Under the pieces are notes generated by a model, which worked only from the letters and a program-made list of their open reading frames with translations, was not told the DNA's origin and made no database searches. Both the position numbers and the translations under genes were made by a program. Positions 26,580 to 35,809 of a stretch of DNA of 64,000 nucleotides are shown piece by piece; position 1 is the first letter of the stretch, and the number at the start of each line of letters is the position of its first letter. Source of the DNA: TK10-74A sp965263065. GTDB lineage: Bacteria > Chloroflexota > Dehalococcoidia > Bin125. Location of the stretch: NCBI GenBank assembly GCA_965263065.1, contig CBDHGH010000003.1, forward strand, positions 2,604,001 through 2,668,000. The letters run 5' to 3'.

Positions 26580-27343
26580 GGGGCACCCGCCTTGCGAGCC
26601 CCGGTCGTCGCGGCGGGCGCGGCCGCGGCGGCCGCCATGGCGGCGGCGAGCGTGAGTCCTCCGCTGACTGCGCCCTCATACAAGGCGCGACCGATGATCG
26701 CCGCCTCCGCCCCGGCGGCGGCGAGGGGGGCGATGTGCTTGGAGTCGGCGACGCCGCCAGACGCGATCACGGGCACGCCGACGGCATCGACGAGGGCGCG
26801 CAGGGCGGCGAAGTTGGGCTCGGTCATGGCGCCGTCGCGGCTGATGTCGGTGTAGACGAAGCGCGGCACGCCCAGGGCCTCCAGCGTGGCGGCGAGGTCG
26901 GCGGCGCGCACGCGGCTGGTGCGCGTCCAGCCGTCGGTGGCGACGAAGCCGTCACGGGCGTCGAGCGAGACGACGATCGCGCCGGGGTGATCGCGGCACA
27001 ACGCCTCGACGAGCGCGGTGTCGTGGACGGCGGCGGTGCCCAGGATGACGCGGTCGACTCCGGTGTCGAGGAGGCGGCGAGCCCGGGCGGCGTCGCGGAT
27101 GCCGCCGCCGCACTGCACGGGGGTCCCCAGGCGAGCGATGCGCGCGACGTGCGGCAGGTTGACCGGGTCGCCGCTGCGGGCGCCGTCCAGGTCGACGACG
27201 TGCAGACGGGTCGCGCCGGCGTCGATCCAGCGCTGGGCGGCATCGACGGGGTCGCGGTCGAAGACGGTCTCGCGGTCGTAGCGCCCCTGGTGCAGCCGCA
27301 CACAGCGACCGCCGAGGATGTCGATGGCGGGGATGATCTCCAC
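26576..27343 (-). CDS. hisA: ProFAR isomerase HisA
   Basis: 255 residues, (beta/alpha)8 barrel that converts ProFAR to PRFAR. MEIIPAIDILGGRCVRLHQG has the first catalytic Asp; RLHVVDLDGARSG, PVQCGGGIRD, DRVILGTAAV, FVYTDISRDGAM and PVIASGGVADSKH follow. A second Asp position is in VSLDARDGFVATDGW. Some actinobacterial PriA enzymes also take the TrpF reaction; that cannot be excluded from sequence. It is translated in one run with hisH (4-base gap) and hisF (4-base overlap). Confidence 0.95.
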   Translation of the reverse strand: MEIIPAIDILGGRCVRLHQGRYDRETVFDRDPVDAAQRWIDAGATRLHVVDLDGARSGDPVNLPHVARIARLGTPVQCGGGIRDAARARRLLDTGVDRVILGTAAVHDTALVEALCRDHPGAIVVSLDARDGFVATDGWTRTSRVRAADLAATLEALGVPRFVYTDISRDGAMTEPNFAALRALVDAVGVPVIASGGVADSKHIAPLAAAGAEAAIIGRALYEGAVSGGLTLAAAMAAAAAAPAATTGARKAGAP

Positions 27344-27347
27344 CGCG

Positions 27348-28004
27348 TCAGCCCCCTTCGCCGTCGCCGCACAGGGCGCGGCGGAGGAAGTTGCGGTAGA
27401 AACGGAGTCCGTTGGCGCCGCTCTTCTCGGGGTGGAACTGCGTCGCGACGACGTTGCCGCGCTCCACGACCGCGACGACCGGTTCCGCGTAGTCGGTCGT
27501 GGCGAGGATGGTGGCGGGGTCGTCGGGGACGCAGTGATAGGAGTGCACGAAGTAGAAGTGGCTGCCCTCCGGGATCTCGTCGAAGAGGAGGCTGGGACGC
27601 CGCAGCCGGACCGCGTTCCAGCCCATGTGCGGGATCGTGGGGCCCTCCGTCAACCGCACGACGCGGCCGGGCACGACGTCGAGACAGGGGTGCTCGCCAC
27701 CCTCCTCGGAGACCGTCATGAGGGCCTGCAGGCCCATGCAGACGCCCAGGAAGGGCCGCCCCGCCGCGATGTACTCCTTGACGGGCTCGGTCAGGCCACG
27801 CTGGCGCAGGTTGGCCATCGTGTCGGCGGCGGCGCCGACGCCGGGGAGGATGAGCGCGGCGGCCGAGTCGAGCGCGGCGGGGACGTCGGCCACGCTCGGC
27901 GTCCAGCCCACCCGCTCGACGGCGCGCACGACCGAGCGCAGATTTCCGGCCCCGTAATCGAGGATGACGACCGGGCGGGCAGGGGGGTTGGCGGCGTCGG
28001 ACAT
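27348..28004 (-). CDS. hisH: Imidazole glycerol phosphate synthase subunit HisH
   Basis: Glutaminase partner of HisF, 218 residues. PVVILDYGAGNLRSVVRAVE is the family start, LILPGVGAAADTM the oxyanion region, FLGVCMGLQALMT carries the nucleophile Cys, and ATQFHPEKSG the His and Glu of the triad. First gene of hisH-hisA-hisF-hisI. No hisB, hisC, hisD, hisE or hisG is nearby, so the pathway is spread over the genome. It is divergent from ligA. Confidence 0.96.
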   Translation of the reverse strand: MSDAANPPARPVVILDYGAGNLRSVVRAVERVGWTPSVADVPAALDSAAALILPGVGAAADTMANLRQRGLTEPVKEYIAAGRPFLGVCMGLQALMTVSEEGGEHPCLDVVPGRVVRLTEGPTIPHMGWNAVRLRRPSLLFDEIPEGSHFYFVHSYHCVPDDPATILATTDYAEPVVAVVERGNVVATQFHPEKSGANGLRFYRNFLRRALCGDGEGG

Positions 28005-28053
28005 CAGGGGCTCAGGCTACCAGCGGAGCCAGCCGCCGCCTGTCGTGCGGACC

Positions 28054-28076
28054 GCAAATATACTGGCAAATATAGT
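28054..28076 (+). promoter_or_regulatory. AT-rich tandem -10-like boxes before ligA
   Basis: Two copies of a short motif, CGCAAATATACTGG and GGCAAATATAGTGG, give TATACT at 28059-28064 and TATAGT at 28071-28076, the only AT-rich stretch in this area. The second is so close to the start that the mRNA would be nearly leaderless. No matching -35 is clear. Confidence 0.35.
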
Positions 28077-28083
28077 GGGGGGC

Positions 28084-30228
28084 ATGGAGTCGAACACGGC
28101 GAGCGACGGGACGCAACGCTTCGACGCGCGCAACCGCGTTGAAGAGCTGCGCGACCAGATTCGGTATCACAGCTACCGCTACTACGTGCTGGACGATCCC
28201 GAGATCAGCGACGCGGCCTGGGACACGCTGCTGCAGGAGTTGCGGGCGCTGGAGGACGCGCACCCCGCGCTGGTCACGGCCGACTCGCCCACGCAGCAGG
28301 TGGGCGCCCGCCCGCTGGCGGCGTTCTCGGTGGTCGAGCACCGGGAGCGGCTGCTGAGCCTGGGCAACGTCTTCGACGAGGCGGGGCTGCGCGACTGGCA
28401 CCGCCGGGCGGCGGAGCTGGCCGAGCGTGATGACTTCGCGCTGGTGACGGAACCCAAGATCGACGGCTTGGCGATGGCGCTGGTCTACGAGGACGGGCGG
28501 CTGTCGCAAGCGGCGACCCGCGGCGACGGGCGCCGGGGCGAGAACGTGACCGAGAACGTCCGCCAGATCCCGGACATCCCGCAGCGCCTCGTTGCAGCGA
28601 GCGGTGTCGGCGCCCTGCCGGCCCGCTTCGAGGTGCGCGGCGAGGTTTACATGCCCAAAGCCGGCTTCGAGGCGATGAACGCCGCGATCGAGGAGGAGAA
28701 CCTGAGGCTGGTCGCCGCGGGCAAGAAACCGCTGCGGACCTTCGCCAACCCGCGCAACGCCGCCGCCGGGGCCGTCCGGCAGAAGGATCCGAAGATCACG
28801 GCGAGCCGGCCGCTGCGCATCGCTGTGTACCAGTTGGGCTGGGCCGAGGGGCCGACGCCCGAGACGCACTGGGAGACGCTGGAGTGGCTGCGCTCGCTGG
28901 GCTTCCCCACGACGCCGGAGACGGCGCGACAGCCCGGGCTCGATGCGGCCGTCGCGGCCTGCGCGGCGTGGCTGCCGCGCCGCGACGCGCTGCCGATGGA
29001 CATGGACGGCGTGGTCGTGAAGATCGACGACTTCGCGATCCAGCGGCAACTCGGTGTGGTGGGGCGGGAGCCGCGCTGGGCGACGGCGTACAAGTTCCCC
29101 GCGGCGGAGGCAACCACGACGCTGCTGCGGATCGAGGTCAACGTGGGCCGGACGGGGAGCCTGAACCCGTTCGCGATCCTGGCGCCGGTGGTCGTCGGCG
29201 GCGCGACGGTGCGCATGGCGACGCTGCACAACGAGGACGACATCCACCGCAAGGACGTGCGCGAGGGCGACACGGTCATCGTGCGGCGCGCGGGGGAGGT
29301 GATCCCGCAGGTCGTGGGGCCGGTGCTGAGCCGCCGCAAGGAGGGAGCGCCCCGATTCGAGATGCCCGATCGCTGCCCCGTCTCCGGCGATCCGGTGCTG
29401 CGCCTGGAGAGCGAGGCGAGGTCGTACTGCTCGAACCCGGTCTGTCCGGCCGTCGTGCGGCGCACGGTGGAGCACTTCGTGAGCCGCGGCGCGATGGACA
29501 TCGACGGGCTGGGCGAACGGCGCGTGAACGAGTTCTTCGATGCGGAGCTGATCACGGACGCGGGCGACATCTACGCCCTGGCGGAGCAGCGCGCGGCGCT
29601 GCTGGCCCTGCCGAAGATGGCGGAGAAGAGCGTCGACAACCTGCTGGCCGCGATCGAGCGGAGCCGGGCGCGACCGCTGAGCGCGCTGCTCTTCGGCCTG
29701 GGCATCCGTCACGTGGGCGCCGAGGTGGCGGCGCTGCTGGCGCAGCACTTCGGCGGCGTGACAGCGCTGCAGGGGGCGTCGGAGGAGGAGATCGCCGCGG
29801 TCGACGGGGTGGGGCCGGTGATCGCGGAGAGCGTCGCGCGCTGGATGGCGACGGAGCGCAACCAGGAGGTCATCGCCAAGCTGGCGGCGGCCGGGGTGCG
29901 GCTGTCGGAGGAGGGCGGCGGGGCGCGGGAGGGGCCGCTGGCGGGGCAGCAGTTCGTGGTCACGGGCCGGCTGTCGTCGATGACGCGGGACGGGGCCGGA
30001 GCGGCGCTGAAGCGGCTGGGGGCGTCGGTGGGCAGCGGTGTGACGAAGAAGACACAGGCGCTGATCGCGGGGGAGGGGGGCGGCGGCAAGCGGGCCAAGG
30101 CCGAGCAACTGGGCACGCCGGTCTGGGACGAGACGCAGTTGCTGACGCTGCTGCGGGAGCACGAATCGGGGAGCATCCCCGATGCGGGTGTCGATCCGGC
30201 GCGCGACCCCGATCCGGCCGGGCGCTAG
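28084..30228 (+). CDS. ligA: NAD+-dependent DNA ligase LigA
   Basis: 714 residues; ATG 28084 follows a GGGGGG run. It seals nicks in replication and repair. The N-terminal Ia domain (YHSYRYYVLDDPEISDAAWD) binds NMN, the active-site Lys is in TEPKIDGLAMALVYEDG near 125, and the OB fold, zinc region, helix-hairpin-helix repeats and a C-terminal BRCT domain (GQQFVVTGRLSSMTRDGAGA) follow in order. The zinc finger is unusual: the first pair reads CPVSG rather than CPVCG, so one of four Cys ligands is Ser; the other pair is CSNPVC. About 20 C-terminal residues past BRCT are disordered. Confidence 0.97.
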   Translation: MESNTASDGTQRFDARNRVEELRDQIRYHSYRYYVLDDPEISDAAWDTLLQELRALEDAHPALVTADSPTQQVGARPLAAFSVVEHRERLLSLGNVFDEAGLRDWHRRAAELAERDDFALVTEPKIDGLAMALVYEDGRLSQAATRGDGRRGENVTENVRQIPDIPQRLVAASGVGALPARFEVRGEVYMPKAGFEAMNAAIEEENLRLVAAGKKPLRTFANPRNAAAGAVRQKDPKITASRPLRIAVYQLGWAEGPTPETHWETLEWLRSLGFPTTPETARQPGLDAAVAACAAWLPRRDALPMDMDGVVVKIDDFAIQRQLGVVGREPRWATAYKFPAAEATTTLLRIEVNVGRTGSLNPFAILAPVVVGGATVRMATLHNEDDIHRKDVREGDTVIVRRAGEVIPQVVGPVLSRRKEGAPRFEMPDRCPVSGDPVLRLESEARSYCSNPVCPAVVRRTVEHFVSRGAMDIDGLGERRVNEFFDAELITDAGDIYALAEQRAALLALPKMAEKSVDNLLAAIERSRARPLSALLFGLGIRHVGAEVAALLAQHFGGVTALQGASEEEIAAVDGVGPVIAESVARWMATERNQEVIAKLAAAGVRLSEEGGGAREGPLAGQQFVVTGRLSSMTRDGAGAALKRLGASVGSGVTKKTQALIAGEGGGGKRAKAEQLGTPVWDETQLLTLLREHESGSIPDAGVDPARDPDPAGR

Positions 30229-30274
30229 TCTTGCCCCGTCCGGCCCCAGGCCGGGGCAGCGGAAGGACCATGCG

Positions 30275-31069
30275 ATGAGCTACGCGGACATCACGTACGA
30301 GGTGCAGGACGGGGTGGGGCTGATCACGCTGAACAAGCCGGCCAAGCTCAACGCGCTGTCCTGGAGCACCTGGGCGGAGCTGGAGACCGTCTGGGCCGAG
30401 GCCCAGCACGACGACGCCACGCGGGCGCTGGTGATCACCGGCGCCGGGCGCGGCTTCTCGGCGGGAACGGACCTGACGGCGGCGCCGGACGCGGAGTTGC
30501 ACGCCCGGCCGGAGCGCGGTCGCAACGAGGTTCTGCGCAGCCGATTTCTGGGCACGGAGCAGCTGTACAACCTGCAGAAGCCCACGATCGCGGCCGTCAA
30601 CGGCGTTTGCGTGGGCGCCGGGCTGAGCTTGGCGCTGGCCTGCGACATCCGCATCGCGGCGGAGGCGGCGCGATTCAGCGCGATCTTCGTCAAGCGGGGG
30701 ATCAACGCCGACACGGGGGCGTCGTGGTTCTTGCCGCGGCTGGTGGGCCCCGAGCAGGCGATGCGGATGCTGTTCACCGGGGCGATGGTGCCGGCCCCGG
30801 AGGCCCTCGCGATGGGGCTGGTGAGCGAGGTAGTCCCGACCGAGGAGGTGACAGACCGCGCGCTGGCGTTGGCCGCCGAGATCGCGCACGGGCCATCGGT
30901 CGCGGTGGAGATCATGAAGCGCATGGTGCGGGAGAGCGCGACGCTGTCCCTGCGGCAGCACGTGGAGTTGGAGGAGCACCTGCAGCGCATCACGTTCGAG
31001 ACGGAGGACTTCGCGGAGGGCCGGAACTCGTTCCTGGAGAAGCGCGAGCCGGTGTTCCGGGGTCGCTAG
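30275..31069 (+). CDS. Enoyl-CoA hydratase/isomerase, PaaG-like
   Basis: 264 residues from ATG 30275, with GGAAGGA 8 bases before. Crotonase fold: oxyanion-hole segments TGAGRGFSAGTDL and KPTIAAVNGVCVGAGLSLAL with CDIRIAAEAARF. Where classical hydratases have the second catalytic Glu, this protein has INADTGASWFLPRLVG with Asp, as in PaaG-type isomerases. Real substrate unknown; it could act in beta-oxidation or aromatic-CoA breakdown. It follows ligA on the same strand after a 46-bp gap, without an obvious functional link. Confidence 0.88.
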   Translation: MSYADITYEVQDGVGLITLNKPAKLNALSWSTWAELETVWAEAQHDDATRALVITGAGRGFSAGTDLTAAPDAELHARPERGRNEVLRSRFLGTEQLYNLQKPTIAAVNGVCVGAGLSLALACDIRIAAEAARFSAIFVKRGINADTGASWFLPRLVGPEQAMRMLFTGAMVPAPEALAMGLVSEVVPTEEVTDRALALAAEIAHGPSVAVEIMKRMVRESATLSLRQHVELEEHLQRITFETEDFAEGRNSFLEKREPVFRGR

Positions 31070-31190
31070 GGGGGACAGTCCGGCGGCGGAGCGGCGAGGG
31101 GGGCGTCGCGGGAGGGCGTCGCGAGGGGAACATTCGGGGCGCAGCCGGCGTTAGGCCGATCGTGCGCCGCGACCGGGAGGCCGTGCGTGG

Positions 31191-31220
31191 TTACCGCCCC
31201 GAGTGGACGCCTTATATAGT
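31191..31220 (+). promoter_or_regulatory. Putative promoter of the mre operon
   Basis: TTACCG at 31191-31196 and TATAGT at 31215-31220 with an 18-base spacer, in a 208-bp gap between the hydratase and mreB, about 58 bases before the mreB start. The AT-rich -10 is conspicuous in GC-rich sequence. Confidence 0.45.
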
Positions 31221-31277
31221 GGCGCGAAGCGCCGCACCGTCGGCCGCTCGGCGCCCACCTGCCCACAGAAGGTTCAC

Positions 31278-32342
31278 ATGGTGTTCAATCCGCTCACCTG
31301 GATGCTTGGTCGTCTTTCGCAAGACATCGGCATCGATCTGGGTACCGCGAACACGCTGGTCACCGTGCGGGGGCGGGGCATCGTCATCGACGAGCCGTCC
31401 GTCGTCGCGATCAACCGCAACACGAAGACCGTGCTCGCCATCGGGGCCGAGGCCAAGCGGATGGTGGGGCGCACGCCGGCCAACATCGTGGCGGTGCGAC
31501 CGCTCAAGGACGGCGTCATCTCCGACTTCGATGTCACCGAGAAGATGCTGCAGTACTTCATTCGCGCCGTGCACGACCGCTTCGGCTGGGGGCTGCCGCG
31601 GCCGCGGGTCGTGGTGGGGATGCCGTCCGGCGCGACGGAGGTCGAGAAGCGCGCGATCTACGACGCCACGATCAGCGCCGGCGCGCGGGAGGCGTTCCTG
31701 ATCGAGGAGCCGCTGGCCGCGGCGATCGGGGCGGGGCTGCCGATCATGGAAGCGAGCGGCTCGATGGTCGTCGATATCGGCGGCGGCACCACGGAGGTGG
31801 CGGTCTGCGCGCTGGGCGGGATCGTGGTCAGTTCGTCGATCCGGGTCGCCGGGGACGAAGTCGATCTGGACATCGTGAACTACGCCCGCCAAGTGCATAA
31901 CATGCTGATTGGGGAGCGGTCCTCGGAGGAGATCAAGATCGAGGCCGGATCCGCCTTCCCCCTGCAGCGGGAACATCCGGTGGTCCTGCGCGGTCGCGAC
32001 CTCTCGACGGGGCTGCCGAAGCGGGTGGAGATCAGCAGCGTGGAGCTGCGCGACGCGATCAGCGGGTCCATCAGCGCGATCTCGGACGCGGTGCGCCAAA
32101 CGATCGAGATTACGCCGCCGGAGTTGGTGGCCGACCTGATGAACCAGGGCATCGCGATCGCGGGCGGGGGGGCGCTGGTGGCGGGGATCGACCGTCGCAT
32201 CTCGCAGGACACGAAGTTCCCCGTCTACGTGGCGGAGGATCCGCTGACCTGTGTCGTCCGGGGCTGCGCGGAAGTCCTGGAGGAGGCCGAGATGCTCGAT
32301 CGGGTGCATGCCTCCATGGCGACCGTGCGCGGGCGGCGATAG
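31278..32342 (+). CDS. mreB: Rod shape-determining protein MreB
   Basis: 354 residues, bacterial actin that positions the elongation machinery. ATG 31278 with AGAAGG 7 bases before. DIGIDLGTANTLVTVRGRGI is phosphate loop 1, MVVDIGGGTTEVAVCALGGI phosphate loop 2, and IAIAGGGALVAGIDR the adenosine site. A short amphipathic N-terminus (FNPLTWMLGRLSQ) may bind the membrane. First gene of mreB-mreC-mreD-pbp2-rodA. Confidence 0.97.
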   Translation: MVFNPLTWMLGRLSQDIGIDLGTANTLVTVRGRGIVIDEPSVVAINRNTKTVLAIGAEAKRMVGRTPANIVAVRPLKDGVISDFDVTEKMLQYFIRAVHDRFGWGLPRPRVVVGMPSGATEVEKRAIYDATISAGAREAFLIEEPLAAAIGAGLPIMEASGSMVVDIGGGTTEVAVCALGGIVVSSSIRVAGDEVDLDIVNYARQVHNMLIGERSSEEIKIEAGSAFPLQREHPVVLRGRDLSTGLPKRVEISSVELRDAISGSISAISDAVRQTIEITPPELVADLMNQGIAIAGGGALVAGIDRRISQDTKFPVYVAEDPLTCVVRGCAEVLEEAEMLDRVHASMATVRGRR

Positions 32343-32351
32343 GCGGCGGTC

Positions 32352-33233
32352 GTGGAGCTGCTCCGCTCCCGGCTGGCCCAATGGCTGCTGGGGATGGTGC
32401 TGCTCATCGCCGGTCTGGCGACGCTGGCGGCGGTCGGCGTGGCGCAGCCGATCGAAGAAGCCGCGTCGAACGTGTTCGGACCCATGCAGCGGGGCCTGCG
32501 GCAGGCGGCCGAGCCGGTGGCGAACCTGGTCCAGAACGTGGACGACTTCGACCGCGTGGACGACGAGAACCGTTCGCTGCGCAATCGCATCGAGCAGCTC
32601 GAATCGGAGCTCGCGCGCCTGCGCGAAGAGCAGATCCGCTTCCGCGGCCGGGAGGCCCTGCTGGGCGTGCAAGAGGCTCAGGACGAGATCTTCGTGCTGG
32701 CCGAGGTCGTCACACGGGATCTGACGGGGCTCCAGGACGTGCTGGGGTTGAACCGCGGCAGCAACGATGGCATCGAAGTGGGGATGCCGGTGCTGGCGGC
32801 GGGCGGGAGCATGGTGGGCGTGATCGCGGAAGTGCGCCCGGGCTCATCGTTCGTGCGGCTGGTGACCGACCCCGACGCCAGCGTGCGGGCATTGCACCAG
32901 TTGACGCGCAGTGAGGGCGTGGTGCGGGGGAACGCGGGCGGCAATCTGCGAGTCGACTTCGTGCCGCACACGACGGACGTGCAGCCGGGGCACCTGTTCG
33001 TGACGTCGGGGCTGGGCGGACTGATGCCAAAGGGCATCCCGATCGGCCGTGTGGCATCGGCGGAGGGGTCCGCGCAAGACGTGTTCCGTCGCATTCGGCT
33101 GGACCCACTGGCGCCGCTGGACGAAGTCGAACTCGTGCTGATCCAGGTCACGTTCCAGCCGGCGCCGCCGCTGGAGCCCGCCGGCGAAGACGCGGAGGAG
33201 ACCCCCTCCGAGGGGGAGGAGGCCACGCCGTGA
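32352..33233 (+). CDS. mreC: Rod shape-determining protein MreC
   Basis: 293 residues, starting at GTG 32352, 9 bases after mreB. One N-terminal membrane helix (QWLLGMVLLIAGLATLAAVG), a coiled coil at about 70-100 (DDENRSLRNRIEQLESELAR), then the beta-rich MreC domain: LNRGSNDGIEVGMPVLAAGG, VGVIAEVRPGSSFVRLVTDP and LFVTSGLGGLMPKGIPIG. It links MreB to the periplasmic synthases. The acidic tail EDAEETPSEGEEATP overlaps the start of mreD. Confidence 0.95.
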   Translation: MELLRSRLAQWLLGMVLLIAGLATLAAVGVAQPIEEAASNVFGPMQRGLRQAAEPVANLVQNVDDFDRVDDENRSLRNRIEQLESELARLREEQIRFRGREALLGVQEAQDEIFVLAEVVTRDLTGLQDVLGLNRGSNDGIEVGMPVLAAGGSMVGVIAEVRPGSSFVRLVTDPDASVRALHQLTRSEGVVRGNAGGNLRVDFVPHTTDVQPGHLFVTSGLGGLMPKGIPIGRVASAEGSAQDVFRRIRLDPLAPLDEVELVLIQVTFQPAPPLEPAGEDAEETPSEGEEATP

Positions 33234-33718
33234 AGTGGCCGCCGCTCCTCCTGGGCACGCTGGGGTTGACGCTGCTGCAGACCTCGGCGATCCCGGCCTT
33301 CGAGTTACTGGGGGTCGCGCCGAACCTGCTGCTGGTCACGTTGTGCTGCTGGGCCGTCGTGCGGGATCCGCGGGAAGCGCTGGTGATGGCGCCGCTGGCG
33401 GGCATCTGGCTGGGCCTGCTGTCGCACCAGGGGATGGCCGAATCCGTGGCCGCCTACGTGCCGGTGATCGTCGTCGCGGGGCTGCGTGACCAGATGCGCC
33501 CGCCCAGCGAATACGCGTGGGCGCTGGCGGTCATCATCGTGGCGACGCTGCTGCACTTCTTCGCCGTGGCGGCGGCGTTGCAGGTGGAGGGGGCGAGCCT
33601 GGACTGGGTAGTCGCGACCACGGATGTCGCCGTGCCCAGCGTGCTCGCGAACCTGTTCGTGGGGGCGATCGTCTACTGGCTGGTGCGGCTGCCCACCGCG
33701 CCCACGGAGACCGCGTAA
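33230..33718 (+). CDS. mreD: Rod shape-determining protein MreD
   Basis: 162 residues and five or six membrane helices (LLLGTLGLTLLQTSAIPAF, AVIIVATLLHFFAVAAAL, VLANLFVGAIVYWLV). The sequence is weakly conserved, as in MreD generally; the assignment rests on size, topology and position between mreC and pbp2. GTG start overlaps the mreC stop (GTGA); the stop overlaps pbp2 (TAATG). Confidence 0.9.
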   Translation: MKWPPLLLGTLGLTLLQTSAIPAFELLGVAPNLLLVTLCCWAVVRDPREALVMAPLAGIWLGLLSHQGMAESVAAYVPVIVVAGLRDQMRPPSEYAWALAVIIVATLLHFFAVAAALQVEGASLDWVVATTDVAVPSVLANLFVGAIVYWLVRLPTAPTETA

Positions 33719-35784
33719 TGAACATATTTCGCGATCTGGGCGTGTTTCGCGACCGGCGTCACCCCGTGTTGATCGCGGCGGGCGCGGACGATGACGAGGG
33801 CCTGCGCCTTCGCGTGTGGCTGCTGGGGCTGTTCGTCCTGGCGCTGTTCGCCGTGTTGACGGTGCAACTGGTGCGCCTGCAGGTCTTCCGCCACGACGAG
33901 TTCGAGGCGCAGGCGACGATCAACCGCATCCGCAACACGACGCTGCCGGCCGAGCGGGGGCTGATCTTCGATCGCAACGGCAAGCCGCTGGTGGAGAACG
34001 TGCCGGCCTTCGCGATCTCCGTCGTCCCGGCCGACGTGCCGGACGGCGAGGAGCGGCGGATCGCGTCGATTCTGGCGCAGGCGCTGGGCGTGCAAGCGTT
34101 TTCGATCGAGGCCAAGATCCTGGCGGGCAAGCGCAGCATCGACCCCTTCTTCCCCCGGCTGCTGGAGGCCAACGCGGAGCAGGCGCTGGCCTTCGAACTC
34201 TCGGCGCGGGGGTCCGAACTTCCCGGTGTGGAGGTTGCGGCGGTCGCGAACCGGCGCTACGCGGAGGGGGCGCTGCTGGGGCACATTCTGGGCTACGTGG
34301 GCCCGATCACGCTGGAGGAGTTCGAAATCCTCGAGGCCGACCGCTACCGCATCTCCGACCGGCTGGGGCAGACCGGCGTCGAGGCGTACTACGAGCGGGT
34401 GCTGCGGGGGGTGCCGGGCCAGCGCCAGTCGGAGGTCAACGCGGCGGGACGCGAACTGCGCACGCTGCGCCTGGAAGACCCGACGCCCGGCAACGGCATC
34501 CAACTGACGATCGACCTCGAACTGCAGGCGGCCGTACACGAGATCCTGGTCGACTCGATGGGGGGGTCGTTGTTCGCATCGGCCGTCGTGGTCGACGTGC
34601 ACACGGGCGAGATTCTGGCCATGGTGTCCGTGCCGACGTACGACCCCAACATCTTCACGGGCGAGATCGACGAGGAGGGCCTGGCGGCGCTGCTGGAGAA
34701 CGAGGGGCGGCCGCTCGTCAATCACGCGATCGCCGACCAGTTCGCGTCGGGGTCGATCTTCAAGGTGGTGACGGGCACGGCCGCGCTGAGCGAGGGGGTA
34801 ATCCACCCCGACGAAGTGATCTTCTCGCCCGGCGTGATCGAGGTGCAGAACGAGGTGGACCCGCGCATCGTCTACACCTTCCGCGACACCACGAGCGGCT
34901 ACTTCGACTTCGTGCGGGGGATGGCGGAGTCGTCCAACGTGTACTTCTGGTACCTGTCGGGCGGGTCGCCGTTCCAGGTGGCGGTGGCGGCGGAGTTGCT
35001 GACGCCGGAGGGCTTGGCGGAGCAGCGGCGGCTGGAGGCGGCGGGTGTGATTGGCGGGACGCAGGACTTCCGGGGCCTGGGCGCCGAGGCGCTCGCTCGC
35101 TGGGCGCGGGCCTTCGGGTTGGACGAGCCGACGGGGATCGATCTGGTGGGGGAGGCGGCGGGCGCGGTTGGTGATCCGGCCTGGAAGCTGCGCACCTTCG
35201 GGGAGCCGTGGGGGCAGGGCGACTCGTACAACTTCGGGATTGGGCAGGGGTTCGTGTCGGTGACGCCGCTGCAGATGGCGATGGTGACGGCGGCGATCGC
35301 GAACGGCGGCAAGGTCCTGCAGCCCCGCGTGGTCGGCGACATCGTGGACGCGGAGGGCCGCGTCGTGGAGCCGTTTACGCCGCGCATCGTGCGACAGCTC
35401 GACGCGACACCGCAGACACTGGAGGCGGTACGCCGTGGCATGGCGATGGCGGTGCTGGGCGGCACCGCCGGGAACGCCTGGTTCCCGGAGATGCAGGTGG
35501 GGGGCAAGACGGGGACGGCGGAGTTCGGCGAAGCCCCCCTGTTCCGGGACCTGTTCCCGACGCACGGCTGGTTCCTTGGCTTTGCCCCGTACGAGGACCC
35601 GCGGATCGCGATCGTGGTCTTCCACCAGTTGGGGGCGGGATTCCTGACGGCCGAGGCGGGCGGGGACATCCTGCATGCCTGGGGCGAGATCAACGGGGTC
35701 TTCGGCACGGTGATGCCGGCGCTGGGACAGCTCCCGGTCCGCACCGTGGAAGCGTTCAACGAGATCGCGAGCCGGCTGCCATGA
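33718..35784 (+). CDS. mrdA: Penicillin-binding protein 2 (class B transpeptidase)
   Basis: 688 residues. A membrane anchor at about 30-52 (VWLLGLFVLALFAVLTVQLV) is followed by the pedestal domain with LPAERGLIFDRNGKPL and the transpeptidase domain. Active-site motifs are SIFK in ASGSIFKVVTG, SSN in MAESSNVYFW and KTG in VGGKTGTAEFG. It cross-links elongation peptidoglycan together with RodA, which is the next gene. A stretch of about 45 residues after the SSN motif (LLTPEGLAEQRRLEAAGVIGG) looks like an insertion. Confidence 0.96.
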   Translation: MNIFRDLGVFRDRRHPVLIAAGADDDEGLRLRVWLLGLFVLALFAVLTVQLVRLQVFRHDEFEAQATINRIRNTTLPAERGLIFDRNGKPLVENVPAFAISVVPADVPDGEERRIASILAQALGVQAFSIEAKILAGKRSIDPFFPRLLEANAEQALAFELSARGSELPGVEVAAVANRRYAEGALLGHILGYVGPITLEEFEILEADRYRISDRLGQTGVEAYYERVLRGVPGQRQSEVNAAGRELRTLRLEDPTPGNGIQLTIDLELQAAVHEILVDSMGGSLFASAVVVDVHTGEILAMVSVPTYDPNIFTGEIDEEGLAALLENEGRPLVNHAIADQFASGSIFKVVTGTAALSEGVIHPDEVIFSPGVIEVQNEVDPRIVYTFRDTTSGYFDFVRGMAESSNVYFWYLSGGSPFQVAVAAELLTPEGLAEQRRLEAAGVIGGTQDFRGLGAEALARWARAFGLDEPTGIDLVGEAAGAVGDPAWKLRTFGEPWGQGDSYNFGIGQGFVSVTPLQMAMVTAAIANGGKVLQPRVVGDIVDAEGRVVEPFTPRIVRQLDATPQTLEAVRRGMAMAVLGGTAGNAWFPEMQVGGKTGTAEFGEAPLFRDLFPTHGWFLGFAPYEDPRIAIVVFHQLGAGFLTAEAGGDILHAWGEINGVFGTVMPALGQLPVRTVEAFNEIASRLP

Positions 35785-35809
35785 GGCGCACGACGGCGGG
35801 GACGCACTG

